Position numbers and translations under genes: made by a program. 64,000 bases of DNA from positions 620,001 to 684,000 of the forward strand of contig NZ_CP107548.1 in assembly GCF_025836975.1 (NCBI RefSeq). Direction: 5' to 3'. This document shows positions 26,330-34,998 of the stretch, in pieces. How positions within the stretch are numbered: position 1 is the first letter of the stretch; each line of letters opens with the position of its first letter. The stretch comes from Pollutimonas sp. M17. GTDB taxonomy: Bacteria; Pseudomonadota; Gammaproteobacteria; Burkholderiales; Burkholderiaceae_B. Below the pieces are notes generated by a model. The model did not search any database, was not told where the DNA came from, and worked only from the letters and a program-made list of their open reading frames with translations.

Positions 26330-26602
26330 CCTTGGCTACACCAACCGACACTCACACAAGGTTGTGTGGTGCCGTGGCTGTCGTCCGTAACCAAGCAGAG
26401 CAAACGACGGCTTTACCCCTTCACTTCTCTAACGCCTGTCCGGGTGTCGTCCCGGACAGGCTCGCACTAACGGCACATGGCTGTGGGTATCCGGCAGGCG
26501 GCGTACCCGGCGACCAGTGAGCCAGGCGAGTTGTTGAAGTCTTATGACTTCACAGAGCGCCGAAGCACTCCTCTGTATCGACAGTTATCTCTGTCAGCCT
26601 CA
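26330..26602 (-). ncRNA. Candidate retron ncRNA (msr-msd)
   Basis: Downstream of a TATAAT -10 box on the minus strand, the predicted transcript forms successive hairpins: GACAG/CTGTC (26580-26595), an arm closed by a C-UUCG-G tetraloop (26553-26575), a perfect 7-bp stem TGAAGTC/GACTTCA (26535-26552), and a perfect 11-bp stem (26434-26444 with 26451-26461) that would suit the msd hairpin. It lies upstream of the HTH and RT genes as expected. No convincing a1/a2 pairing or branching G was found, so the ends are approximate. Confidence 0.45.
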
Positions 26603-26608
26603 GGGTGA

Positions 26609-26638
26609 ATTATACTAAAGTTTCGCTGTGGGCGAAAC
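26609..26638 (-). promoter_or_regulatory. Retron promoter with overlapping inverted-repeat operator
   Basis: A perfect TATAAT -10 lies at 26614-26609 on the minus strand. A 7-bp perfect inverted repeat GTTTCGC-N5-GCGAAAC (26620-26638) covers the spacer and -35 area. A plausible reading is autorepression by the XRE-type protein encoded downstream. Confidence 0.5.
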
Positions 26639-26661
26639 ATCTTCGGTTGTATGGTTCTGTG

Positions 26662-26709
26662 CTGTTCAAAAAACGGTAGTTTTCTGAACAGGCCAAAGTG
26701 GCGCACTTT
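26662..26709. promoter_or_regulatory. Two inverted repeats between divergent retron and resolvase promoters
   Basis: CTGTTCA/TGAACAG (26662-26668 with 26685-26691) and AAAGTG-GCG-CACTTT (26695-26709) lie between the retron promoter and the resolvase gene. They could be a terminator-like hairpin, an operator, or part of a res site for the serine recombinase. Confidence 0.4.
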
Positions 26710-26776
26710 ACCTTCGTGAAAACAGCCCATCTGGTGTTAATATCGGCGTCAAGTTTTCAATGTCCCGGATGTGTCC

Positions 26777-27349
26777 ATGAATCAACGCATAGGCTACGCC
26801 CGCGTATCGACCGATGATCAGCACCTTGACTTGCAGCGTGACGCGCTCCAGCGAGCTGGGTGCGGCGCGATCTACGAGGAAGCGGCCAGCGGCAAGAATG
26901 CGGCTCGCCCCGAGCTTGAGCAATGCCGAAAGGCGCTGCGGGCAGGGGACATCCTGGTCGTCTGGCGGCTGGATCGCCTTGGCCGGAGCTTGCCCGACCT
27001 AGTGCAGATCGTGACCGATCTTCAGCAGCGTGGCGTTGGGTTTGAAAGTTTGACAGAAAAGATCGAAACCGGCAGCGCGGCGGGCAAGCTGATTTTTCAT
27101 ATATTCGCAGCGTTGGCTGAATTTGAACGTGGCTTGATCCGGGAGCGGACGCAAGCCGGCTTGGCCGCAGCGCGTGCACGTGGCCGATTAGGTGGCCGAA
27201 AACCGAAGCTGGACGAGCAACAGATTAGAGATATCAAAGCTCTGCTGCGCGATCCAGGTGTTCAGGTTGCGGACGTGGCCCGTCGCTATGGCGTATCTCG
27301 AACCACGATTTACAAGCATTGCGGCGTCGTACAACCGCGTCATCAATAG
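26777..27349 (+). CDS. Serine recombinase (resolvase/invertase family)
   Basis: This 190-aa protein has the catalytic serine in GYARVSTDDQ (about residues 6-15), the conserved WRLDRLGRSLPDL segment, the EFERGLIRERTQAGL long helix, and a C-terminal HTH (VADVARRYGVSRTTIYKH). The ATG at 26777 is chosen over a GTG at 26771. Family members resolve cointegrates or invert segments. It abuts the methyltransferase operon (27 bp) and may have moved with it. Confidence 0.92.
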   Translation: MNQRIGYARVSTDDQHLDLQRDALQRAGCGAIYEEAASGKNAARPELEQCRKALRAGDILVVWRLDRLGRSLPDLVQIVTDLQQRGVGFESLTEKIETGSAAGKLIFHIFAALAEFERGLIRERTQAGLAAARARGRLGGRKPKLDEQQIRDIKALLRDPGVQVADVARRYGVSRTTIYKHCGVVQPRHQ

Positions 27350-27376
27350 CGAAGACAGAAGAGAGAAAGAATTTTC

Positions 27377-29497
27377 GTGTCCAGACTTACTGATTTGATT
27401 GCCAAGGCAAAAGCCAAAGATTCGGCTTTAGGGGCTGAATTGGATCGAGAATTTAAGATTCTCTCCTCGCGCCTTCCCTTTGGTTTGAACTTCGAACGAC
27501 ATAGCCCCGAAGCGGTAGAACTACCGCTGCGCCCCATACGCAAGGGCGACAAGGTGCGTGTGTTGCCGCAACGCGGCACAACCCGAAAGGGTGATCAGCG
27601 ACTATGGCAGGTGAAAACCGTCTACAAGGTGAAGAAGACGGCTGACTTGGAGCTGTTGGGTGCCACAGAGGTCGAAACACAGACCGTGGCGCTGGATGAT
27701 TTGGTGGTGGTGGCTGAGTTCCGCGACACCATCTATCCCGGCTTGGTCAGCACAGGTAAGGTGCAGCGCGCTAGCGACAAGCCGTGCCATACGGTCATCA
27801 ATGGAGAGAACTACCACGTCTTGAAGGCACTGACGTACACCCATCGGGGCAAGGTAGACGCCATCTACATTGATCCGCCGTACAACAGTGGAGCGAAGGA
27901 CTGGAAGTACAACAACGATTACGTGGAAGGCGATGACCTGTACCGGCACAGTAAGTGGCTGGCAATGATGGAGCGGCGCTTACTGGTAGCCAAGGAACTG
28001 CTAAACCCGGCAGACTCCGTGTTGATCGTTACCATTGACGAGAAGGAATATCTGCGGCTGGGGTTGTTGTTGGAACAGTTGTTTCCAGAGGCTCAAGTTC
28101 AGATGGTGGCATCCGTCATCAACCCGAAAGGCACGGCACGGGCCAATGAGTTTTCCCGGATAGATGAATATATCTTCTTTGCCTCTTTTGGTGTAGCGAA
28201 GTTAACGCGCTGGAGTCGGGATATGCTGACCGAACGCGATTATTCGCAAGATGCTGATGTTCGGTGGCGCGGCCTTGCGCGCACGGGACGGAAAGGTTTG
28301 CGGCCGCATAATCCTGGCTCTTGGTATCCGATTTACGTAAAAAGCGATGGAAGTGGCATTCACTCCGTTGGTAATACCGTGCCACTCGGCACCGATGATC
28401 CTGTGGATGCGCCGCAAGGAACGATTGCGGTGTGGCCACCATCTAGTGACGGGCAGCAATACAGCTGGTCTGTGGTTCCAGACACATTGCGCGCATTAAT
28501 GTCTAGGGGAGCAGTGCGGATCGGTCGGGTCGATTTGTCCCGTAATTCGGTTCCAATCTATTATTTGTCCTTCAATCAGCTTGAGCAGATTGAAGCCGGC
28601 GACATCATCGTCAGTGGCCGCAGGGATGATGGAACGCTAGAAATTTCTTACGCGGAGGGGAGCCGTTCCACCGCGCCAAAAACCATATGGAACATGACTT
28701 CTCACGATGCTGGAAGTCATGGAACGAACATAATCCGTGCTTTGCTTCCCGGGCGGCGTTTTCCTTTCCCTAAGTCGCTCTACGCCGTCGAGGATGCTCT
28801 CCGTTTCTTCGTGAAGGACAAGCCTGAGGCCGTTATTTTGGACTTCTTTTCAGGCTCCGGGACAACTGCGCACGCAGTGATGCGCCTCAATAAACAGGAC
28901 GGCGGTCGGCGCCAATGTATCAGCGTCACCAATAACGAAGTCGCCGCCGACGAACAAAAAAAGTTGCGCGAAGCAGGCTTGCGCCCCGGAGATACCGAGT
29001 GGGAAAAAATTGGCATCTGTGACTACATCACCAAACCCCGTGTTGCGGCCGCCCTTACCGGCAAAACACCAGACGGCGAGCCGATCAAGGGTGACTACAA
29101 GTTCACCGATGAATTCCCGATGGCTGATGGCTTCGAGGAAAACTCCGAGTTCTTTACGCTGACCTATGAGACGCCGGTATCGGTCAATTACAACCTGGCG
29201 TTCAACCGGATTGCGCCGTTGCTGTGGCTGCGAGCCGGAGCGCGGGGCAGTCGCATAGACAAGCTGCCCGGCGATGGCTGGGCGGTGGCAGATGCCTATG
29301 GCTTGCTCAGCAATGTGGATGCGGCCACACCCTTTATCCAGGCGCTAGCCAAGCCCGCTGAAATCCGCATTGCCTATATAGTCACCGATGACGACCGCCG
29401 CTTTCAAGCTATTGCCAAGCGCCTGCCCGATGGCGTCGAGCCTGTGCGCTTGTACGAGTCGTATCTGACCAATTTCAGCTTCGCCAACGGAGAGTAA
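27377..29497 (+). CDS. Type III-like site-specific DNA methyltransferase (Mod)
   Basis: This 706-aa N6-adenine methyltransferase has catalytic DPPY at 166-169 (IYIDPPYNSGAKDWKYNNDY) and the SAM motif FSGSGTT near 490, in the beta order usual for type III Mod proteins. A 150-residue N-terminal extension precedes the core. The GTG at 27377 follows a purine-rich ribosome site. The helicase gene starts 3 bp after its stop. In the operon it would mark host DNA against the helicase partner and define the recognition site. Confidence 0.9.
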   Translation: MSRLTDLIAKAKAKDSALGAELDREFKILSSRLPFGLNFERHSPEAVELPLRPIRKGDKVRVLPQRGTTRKGDQRLWQVKTVYKVKKTADLELLGATEVETQTVALDDLVVVAEFRDTIYPGLVSTGKVQRASDKPCHTVINGENYHVLKALTYTHRGKVDAIYIDPPYNSGAKDWKYNNDYVEGDDLYRHSKWLAMMERRLLVAKELLNPADSVLIVTIDEKEYLRLGLLLEQLFPEAQVQMVASVINPKGTARANEFSRIDEYIFFASFGVAKLTRWSRDMLTERDYSQDADVRWRGLARTGRKGLRPHNPGSWYPIYVKSDGSGIHSVGNTVPLGTDDPVDAPQGTIAVWPPSSDGQQYSWSVVPDTLRALMSRGAVRIGRVDLSRNSVPIYYLSFNQLEQIEAGDIIVSGRRDDGTLEISYAEGSRSTAPKTIWNMTSHDAGSHGTNIIRALLPGRRFPFPKSLYAVEDALRFFVKDKPEAVILDFFSGSGTTAHAVMRLNKQDGGRRQCISVTNNEVAADEQKKLREAGLRPGDTEWEKIGICDYITKPRVAAALTGKTPDGEPIKGDYKFTDEFPMADGFEENSEFFTLTYETPVSVNYNLAFNRIAPLLWLRAGARGSRIDKLPGDGWAVADAYGLLSNVDAATPFIQALAKPAEIRIAYIVTDDDRRFQAIAKRLPDGVEPVRLYESYLTNFSFANGE

Positions 29498-29500
29498 CGG

Positions 29501-32098
29501 ATGAAGTTCACGCTCAAAGACTATCAGCGCGACGCCGTCCGCGACTCCTTGAATAACCTGGGCAAGGCTCGCCGCCTATGGCATAGCGAGAATGATCGGA
29601 CGGCGTTCTCCCTCACTGCGGTAACCGGTGCGGGTAAGACCGTGATGGCTGCTGCCACGTTCGAGGCGCTATTTCACGGTGATGATGAGTTCAGCTTCGA
29701 TGCCGACCCCGGCGCAGTGGTGATCTGGTTCAGCGACGATCCTTCGTTGAACGAGCAGACCCGCTTCCGCTTTATCGAGGCCAGTGATCGCATCAATTAC
29801 ACCGACCTGGTGGTGGTGGAAAACACCTTCAACAGACCGAAATTCCAGGCGGGGAAAATCTATTTTCTCAACACACAGAAGCTCAGCAAGAACAGCTTGC
29901 TGGTGCGTGGGCATGACCCTGAGGAGATGGCAACCAAGCTGAACGGCACCTTCCCGGACATGCGGCCTGACCTGCGGGCATACACGATTTGGGACACCAT
30001 CCAGAACACCATTGAAGACCCGGATTTGACACTTTATCTGGTACTGGATGAGGCGCACCGTGGCATGGGCGCACAGACAGCAGCCAGTCAGAACGCCAAG
30101 AGCACTATTGTCCAGCGGCTGATCAATGGCGTGGGCAGCGTGCCCGGTATCCCGGCGGTTTGGGGTATTTCGGCCACGGTGGAACGGTTCAACAAGGCGA
30201 TTGAGTCGGCAGGCAAGCACATCAAGCTGCCCAATGTGGAGGTTGATGCGTCCAAGGTACAGGAGTCCGGCCTGATCAAGGACACCATCCTGCTGGATAT
30301 TCCGGACAATGTTGGCGATTTCGATACCGTGCTGGTGCGGCGTGCAACCGATAAATTGAAGGAATCCAGTCTTGCCTGGGGCGCTTACTCCAAGCAACAA
30401 CAGGAAGCCCATGTTGTCGTGCCGTTGATGGTTTTACAGGTGCCCAATTCGCCTGATCCTGATGAAATCGGGCGGGCGCTGGATACTATTTTTGAGCGCT
30501 ACCCTGAGCTGCCGTCTGCCAGCGTGGCACACGTTTTCGGGGATCACACCACGCAGCGCTTCGGTAAACGCGACGTGCCCTACATCGAGCCGCAGCGGGT
30601 TCAGGAATCGACCTGGGTGCGGGTGTTGATTGCCAAGGATGCCATCAGCACCGGCTGGGATTGCCCGCGTGCCGAGGTCATGGTGTCGTTTCGTGCAGCC
30701 AGCGACAAAACGCACATCACGCAGTTGCTGGGCCGTCTGGTGCGTTCGCCGCTGGCCCGCCGTATTCCTGGTAATGATCGCCTGAATGCGGTGGGCTGTT
30801 TGCTGCCGAAATTCAATCGCAAGGCCGTGGAGCAGGTAGTCGATGAACTGACAACCGGCAACGAGGCGGCAACGCCAGGGCGCGTGTTGATTGACTACAT
30901 CGAGGTGCGGCCGAACCCTGCTGCTGCGCCTGTTGTGTGGGATGCATTCGAAGCGTTACCGTCACAAACGCGGCCGCAACATGGTGCCAGGCCAGCGGTC
31001 AGGCTGACCGCGTTGGCGCACGAATTGGCGTCCGACGATATTCTGTCCGGCGCGGGCAGAATGGCACACGCCGAGATGCACGCCGCCTTGGATGCGTTTC
31101 AGGCCGACAACGACGCCAAGATCAAGGCCAAGCGGCAGTCCGTGCTGGTTGTGGACGGCAAGACCGTGAAAGCAGACATGCTGGGCCAGGGCCGGAGTCT
31201 GGAGAAATTCTGGGAAGACGCCGATGTGGCAGTCATCGACGATGCGTACCGCCGGGCGGCGCGCATCTTTAGCCCGGCGATTGCCCATTCGTATGTTGAC
31301 CATCTGGCGAGTCAGGAAGCCGATCGCGACGAAGACCCGGAGGGCTTCCTTGAGGCCATCATGGAGGCCCGTGTAACCGTTGCAGGTTTGGGGCTGGTGA
31401 TGGAGGCGCAGGCATATTTTGATGCTGAGTCCGACAGACTGGCGAAGGACTGGTTGGTCAAGTATGGGGCGCAGATCAAAGCGCTCAGCGATGATCGGCG
31501 GGAGTCCTATAGGCAGATCATTGAAATGAGCACGGAGCCGCAGGACGTGGGCTTGCTCAAGCCTGAGGCCCGTTATGAGGCGACCAAGGCAAACGAAAAC
31601 GGAAAGATAAAAGTGCTCCCGGTCTGGGATAACCACTTGCTGTGCAACGATGATGGCAAGTACCCCGCTGAACTGAATGACTGGGAGCGGACGGTGGTCG
31701 AGACTGAGTCGGCCAAGCCGGGGTTCTCTTTCTGGTATCGCAACCCCCAGCAGCCAGGGCAATCGTCGCTGGGTATCGCCTATGAAAAGGCCGAGCAGTA
31801 TGGAATCGTCCGCCCAGACTTCCTGTTCTTCGCCGAGCAGGATGGCACGCTCGTAGTCGATCTGGTTGACCCGCACGGTTTGCACTTGAGTGACGCGCTT
31901 GCCAAGCTGCAAGGCTTGGCCCTGTACGCTGCCAACCATGCTGATGCGTATCGTCGGATAGAGTCCATTGCCCGGGTGAAGGGCAGTGACAAGCTGCGCG
32001 TGCTCGACTTGAAACGGCAGGAAGTGCAGGATGCGATTGCCGCCGCCGACGATGCGGAAGGGCTGTTCAGTAGTGGGCTTGCAAATGACTACCAGTAA
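29501..32098 (+). CDS. DEAH-box helicase, type III restriction Res-like subunit
   Basis: This 865-aa SF2 protein has Walker A TGAGKT (about 43-48), DEAH at about 183-186 (LVLDEAHRGMG) and motif VI QLLGRLVRSP near 408. The C-terminal region reads RPDFLFFAEQDGTLVVDLVDP, resembling a PD-(D/E)xK-like nuclease fold, but the usual lysine is not evident. It may therefore be an altered or inactive nuclease. The GGAGAG ribosome site lies inside the end of the methyltransferase gene, so expression is coupled. Confidence 0.88.
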   Translation: MKFTLKDYQRDAVRDSLNNLGKARRLWHSENDRTAFSLTAVTGAGKTVMAAATFEALFHGDDEFSFDADPGAVVIWFSDDPSLNEQTRFRFIEASDRINYTDLVVVENTFNRPKFQAGKIYFLNTQKLSKNSLLVRGHDPEEMATKLNGTFPDMRPDLRAYTIWDTIQNTIEDPDLTLYLVLDEAHRGMGAQTAASQNAKSTIVQRLINGVGSVPGIPAVWGISATVERFNKAIESAGKHIKLPNVEVDASKVQESGLIKDTILLDIPDNVGDFDTVLVRRATDKLKESSLAWGAYSKQQQEAHVVVPLMVLQVPNSPDPDEIGRALDTIFERYPELPSASVAHVFGDHTTQRFGKRDVPYIEPQRVQESTWVRVLIAKDAISTGWDCPRAEVMVSFRAASDKTHITQLLGRLVRSPLARRIPGNDRLNAVGCLLPKFNRKAVEQVVDELTTGNEAATPGRVLIDYIEVRPNPAAAPVVWDAFEALPSQTRPQHGARPAVRLTALAHELASDDILSGAGRMAHAEMHAALDAFQADNDAKIKAKRQSVLVVDGKTVKADMLGQGRSLEKFWEDADVAVIDDAYRRAARIFSPAIAHSYVDHLASQEADRDEDPEGFLEAIMEARVTVAGLGLVMEAQAYFDAESDRLAKDWLVKYGAQIKALSDDRRESYRQIIEMSTEPQDVGLLKPEARYEATKANENGKIKVLPVWDNHLLCNDDGKYPAELNDWERTVVETESAKPGFSFWYRNPQQPGQSSLGIAYEKAEQYGIVRPDFLFFAEQDGTLVVDLVDPHGLHLSDALAKLQGLALYAANHADAYRRIESIARVKGSDKLRVLDLKRQEVQDAIAAADDAEGLFSSGLANDYQ

Positions 32099-32151
32099 TC
32101 TCGCAACTGCGATTGGCTAAATCAGTTCAACTACCATTGGTGCCACGGCGT

Positions 32152-32376
32152 ATGAAACCATACAATGAAATTGAGCCTTTCTTCATCACGGAGGAGATCG
32201 AGGCAGAGCTGATCGCCGCTGGCTACGCGTTCGTGCTGCCGGGCCACGCGCGAACGGCGCGCATCCGCGAGCTGTTCGGCTGGCAGCCCGGCGAGACTCT
32301 GTCCGAGCCCGTGAGCAGACACCTGATGATGGCTGGTACAGCTAGCGGGTGCGAGCCGAGAGGCGAAGGCTTATGA
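32152..32376 (+). CDS. Small hypothetical protein in defence operon
   Basis: A 74-aa protein starting MKPYNEIEPFFITEEIEAEL, with predicted short helices and no recognised domain. An in-frame TTG at 32113 would add 13 residues. Its stop overlaps the ATPase ATG as ATGA, so it is translated as part of the operon. Its position between helicase and ATPase suggests an adaptor or regulator, which is inference only. Confidence 0.6.
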   Translation: MKPYNEIEPFFITEEIEAELIAAGYAFVLPGHARTARIRELFGWQPGETLSEPVSRHLMMAGTASGCEPRGEGL

Positions 32377-34979
32377 CAACGGAAGCAGAAGCGCTCGCCA
32401 ATATTTTTGCGTGGTCTGCTGATAGTCCCGCCTGGCAACGGGACGCACTGCGCAGGCTTGCAATGCAAGAGGCCCTGGATCCAGCCGAGATCGACGAGCT
32501 GGCCTCCATCTGCAAGGGCGATAGCCCAGCCGTCCCGTTGGAAGCGGGGCACCTTCGCGGCCCGAACCGCGATCGGGAGGAAGTCTATCTGCGGCAAGTG
32601 CATGGAGTCCGGCATGTCAATGCTCTGGCTCCCGACCAACGGCTGACGTTTCACCGTGTCGGTTTGACGATCATCTATGGCGACAACGGATCGGGAAAAT
32701 CCGGCTACGCGCGGATTCTCAAGAAGGTATGCCGCGCCCGTATGTCTGGTCGGGCCGAGGAAATTGGCCCCAACATCTATGACGCTGCACCAGGCACGCC
32801 GAGCGCCATGATTGAATACGCAATCGGCGGCCAGAACCGCACCTGCGCTTGGCAGCTAGGTCAGGCTGCCGATAACGCGCTTTCAGGCATCAGCGTGTTC
32901 GATTCCCGCACCGCGAACGTTCACGTGGACGATACGAATGACGTGGCTTACACGCCGTTTCCGCTCAAGCTGCTGAGTGGGCTGGCACAGCTCTGCAAGT
33001 CGGTCAAGGACAAGTTGGCAGCCGAGATTGCGCAGATAAAGACGCAAACGCCCGAAGCGATCAGGGCGCCGGCATGCAGCAGGGACACAGCGGTCGGCAA
33101 GCTCATGCTCGGGCTCACTGCCAACACTGTGCCGGAGACGGTCGATGCGTTGGCCATCCTCACGCAAGCAGAGCAAGACCGATTGGCGCAGCTCACGGCA
33201 GATCTGACAGGTGATCCGGCTCGCGCGGCGCGCCAGCTTGTAGCGTTGAAGACCAAGGTTGACGGACACATTGTGCGCCTGGGTCGGTTATTTGCTTCAA
33301 TCAGTGACGATACCGCCAACAACCTGTATCGGCTTGCCGCTGATAGCGATGCCGCACGCCAGGCAGCAGAAGCTGCCTCCAGCGCGCTTTTTCGCGACGA
33401 ACCGTTGCCGCAGATCGGGTCGGAGGTTTGGCAGGCGCTATGGGCGAGTGCACGGGCATTTTCGGACGATGAGGCCTATCCCGAACAGCGTTTCCCCGTC
33501 ACAGACCCTGGTAGCGTATGCGTGCTTTGCCAGCAGGAATTGACGCCCGTCGCTGTTGATCGCTTCAATCGTTTCGAGGCTTTTGTGCGCGACGACAGCC
33601 AGCAACGTGCCGACGCTGCGCGCGTTGCATACGATAGGGCGCTGGCATCGTTTAAGGGGGAGGTCATTTCGTTGGCGGAGCTTGCGGATATTGTGGCAAC
33701 CATTCGTGACGAACTGCGCCAGGATGCCTTGGCGATGGAAACTAGGAGCGCGATTCTTCGCGCCCTGTGGCGTCATCGTCAGATCAGGCGACGCCACACA
33801 AATCCAAGCGCTGCTATTGACGTGCCCGTTGCAGAATATCCTCATCAGGCGCTGGTCGATCAAGCAGCAGGCATTGAGAATCGGGCGAACGCCCTTGCCG
33901 CAGAGGCTGACTCTCCAGCTCGTGCCGCCTTACTTGCTGAAAAGTCAGAGCTTTCGGATCGGCAATGGCTTGGCGGCATCAAAGCCGATGTTCTTGCTGA
34001 AATCGAACGCCTTAAACAAGTTGCAAGGCTTGAGACAGCCCAACGGGACACCACCACCAATCGCACTACTACGAAGAGCACGGAGATCGCACAAGCCCTT
34101 GTGACGGATGCACTTCGCGCGCAGTTTGCCCGCGAGGTAGCGAGCTTCGAGATTGCTGGCCTTGCTGTGGAGCTTCGCCAGCAAAATAGCGTCCAGGGCA
34201 TTCCCCGGTTCAAGGTCGCCTTTACACGAAAGCCCGCCGCTGCGGTAGGACAGGTTCTGAGCGAAGGAGAGCATCGCTGCGTTGCCTTGGCCGCGTTCAT
34301 GGCTGAGCTCGCCACGACCGAAAACAAGTCCGGCATCGTCTTTGACGATCCCGTGTCCTCCCTCGACCATATGCACAGGGAGGCCGTAGCTAAATGTCTG
34401 GTTGCTGAGGCAGCTCATCGCCAGGTCATCGTCTTCACGCATGACCTAGCGTTCCTGTTCGAGTTGAATCGCGCGGCTGACGATGCGCAGCCTAAGCCCC
34501 AGGTTGCGATTAGCTCCATTAGCCGGGGGGGTGACAAGGCAGGCTTTTGCCGCAGCGAGCCGCCATTCAAGGCACGTCGGGTCAGTGACATCACAACAAG
34601 TCTGAGCAATCAGCTTGCCGGTGAGCGCTATCATTTCGAGCAAGGCAATGAAGACGCGTGGCGCAGGTCAGTCAAATCCATCGCGGCGACATTGCGCGAT
34701 ACATGGGAAATTGCCGTTGAAGAGGTTGTCGGGCACGTCATCCGTCGACTATCCAACGAAGTGAAGACGCCTGGTTTGGTCAAGCTCACCGCGATCACGG
34801 TTCCCGACTGCGAGGCGATGCGGGACGCGTTCGGACGCTGCTCTGGACTGCTGCACAGTGCAGCTTCTGCTTTGAACCGCCCTCTGCCGAGGCCGGACGC
34901 ACTATCAGCCGAGATCGATGCTCTAGCTACTTGGGCAGACACTCTACGGCAGCGTCAAGGAGCTGCAAGATTACCATGA
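32373..34979 (+). CDS. AAA ATPase with zinc-hook coiled coil (RloC/PrrC-like AAA_13 type)
   Basis: This 868-aa SMC/Rad50-like ATPase has Walker A GDNGSGKS at 103-110. A CVLC zinc-hook motif lies near 382-385, between long Ala/Arg/Glu coiled coils. Walker B is GIVFDDPVSSLDH near 653-665, followed by VIVFTHDLAFLFEL. This layout matches the AAA_13 proteins that include RloC and PrrC, which guard restriction systems. The RloC/PrrC anticodon nuclease triad was not identified at the C-terminus. A separate PIN-domain gene follows 19 bp later and could supply the nuclease. Confidence 0.85.
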   Translation: MTTEAEALANIFAWSADSPAWQRDALRRLAMQEALDPAEIDELASICKGDSPAVPLEAGHLRGPNRDREEVYLRQVHGVRHVNALAPDQRLTFHRVGLTIIYGDNGSGKSGYARILKKVCRARMSGRAEEIGPNIYDAAPGTPSAMIEYAIGGQNRTCAWQLGQAADNALSGISVFDSRTANVHVDDTNDVAYTPFPLKLLSGLAQLCKSVKDKLAAEIAQIKTQTPEAIRAPACSRDTAVGKLMLGLTANTVPETVDALAILTQAEQDRLAQLTADLTGDPARAARQLVALKTKVDGHIVRLGRLFASISDDTANNLYRLAADSDAARQAAEAASSALFRDEPLPQIGSEVWQALWASARAFSDDEAYPEQRFPVTDPGSVCVLCQQELTPVAVDRFNRFEAFVRDDSQQRADAARVAYDRALASFKGEVISLAELADIVATIRDELRQDALAMETRSAILRALWRHRQIRRRHTNPSAAIDVPVAEYPHQALVDQAAGIENRANALAAEADSPARAALLAEKSELSDRQWLGGIKADVLAEIERLKQVARLETAQRDTTTNRTTTKSTEIAQALVTDALRAQFAREVASFEIAGLAVELRQQNSVQGIPRFKVAFTRKPAAAVGQVLSEGEHRCVALAAFMAELATTENKSGIVFDDPVSSLDHMHREAVAKCLVAEAAHRQVIVFTHDLAFLFELNRAADDAQPKPQVAISSISRGGDKAGFCRSEPPFKARRVSDITTSLSNQLAGERYHFEQGNEDAWRRSVKSIAATLRDTWEIAVEEVVGHVIRRLSNEVKTPGLVKLTAITVPDCEAMRDAFGRCSGLLHSAASALNRPLPRPDALSAEIDALATWADTLRQRQGAARLP

Positions 34980-34998
34980 TTGTTGACTGGTGCTGTCC

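Noticed and set aside
26330-26602. Firm a1/a2 pairing for the retron ncRNA
   Set aside because: Only a 5-bp GGCUG/CAGCC complement was found between the ends, too weak to define the RNA borders.
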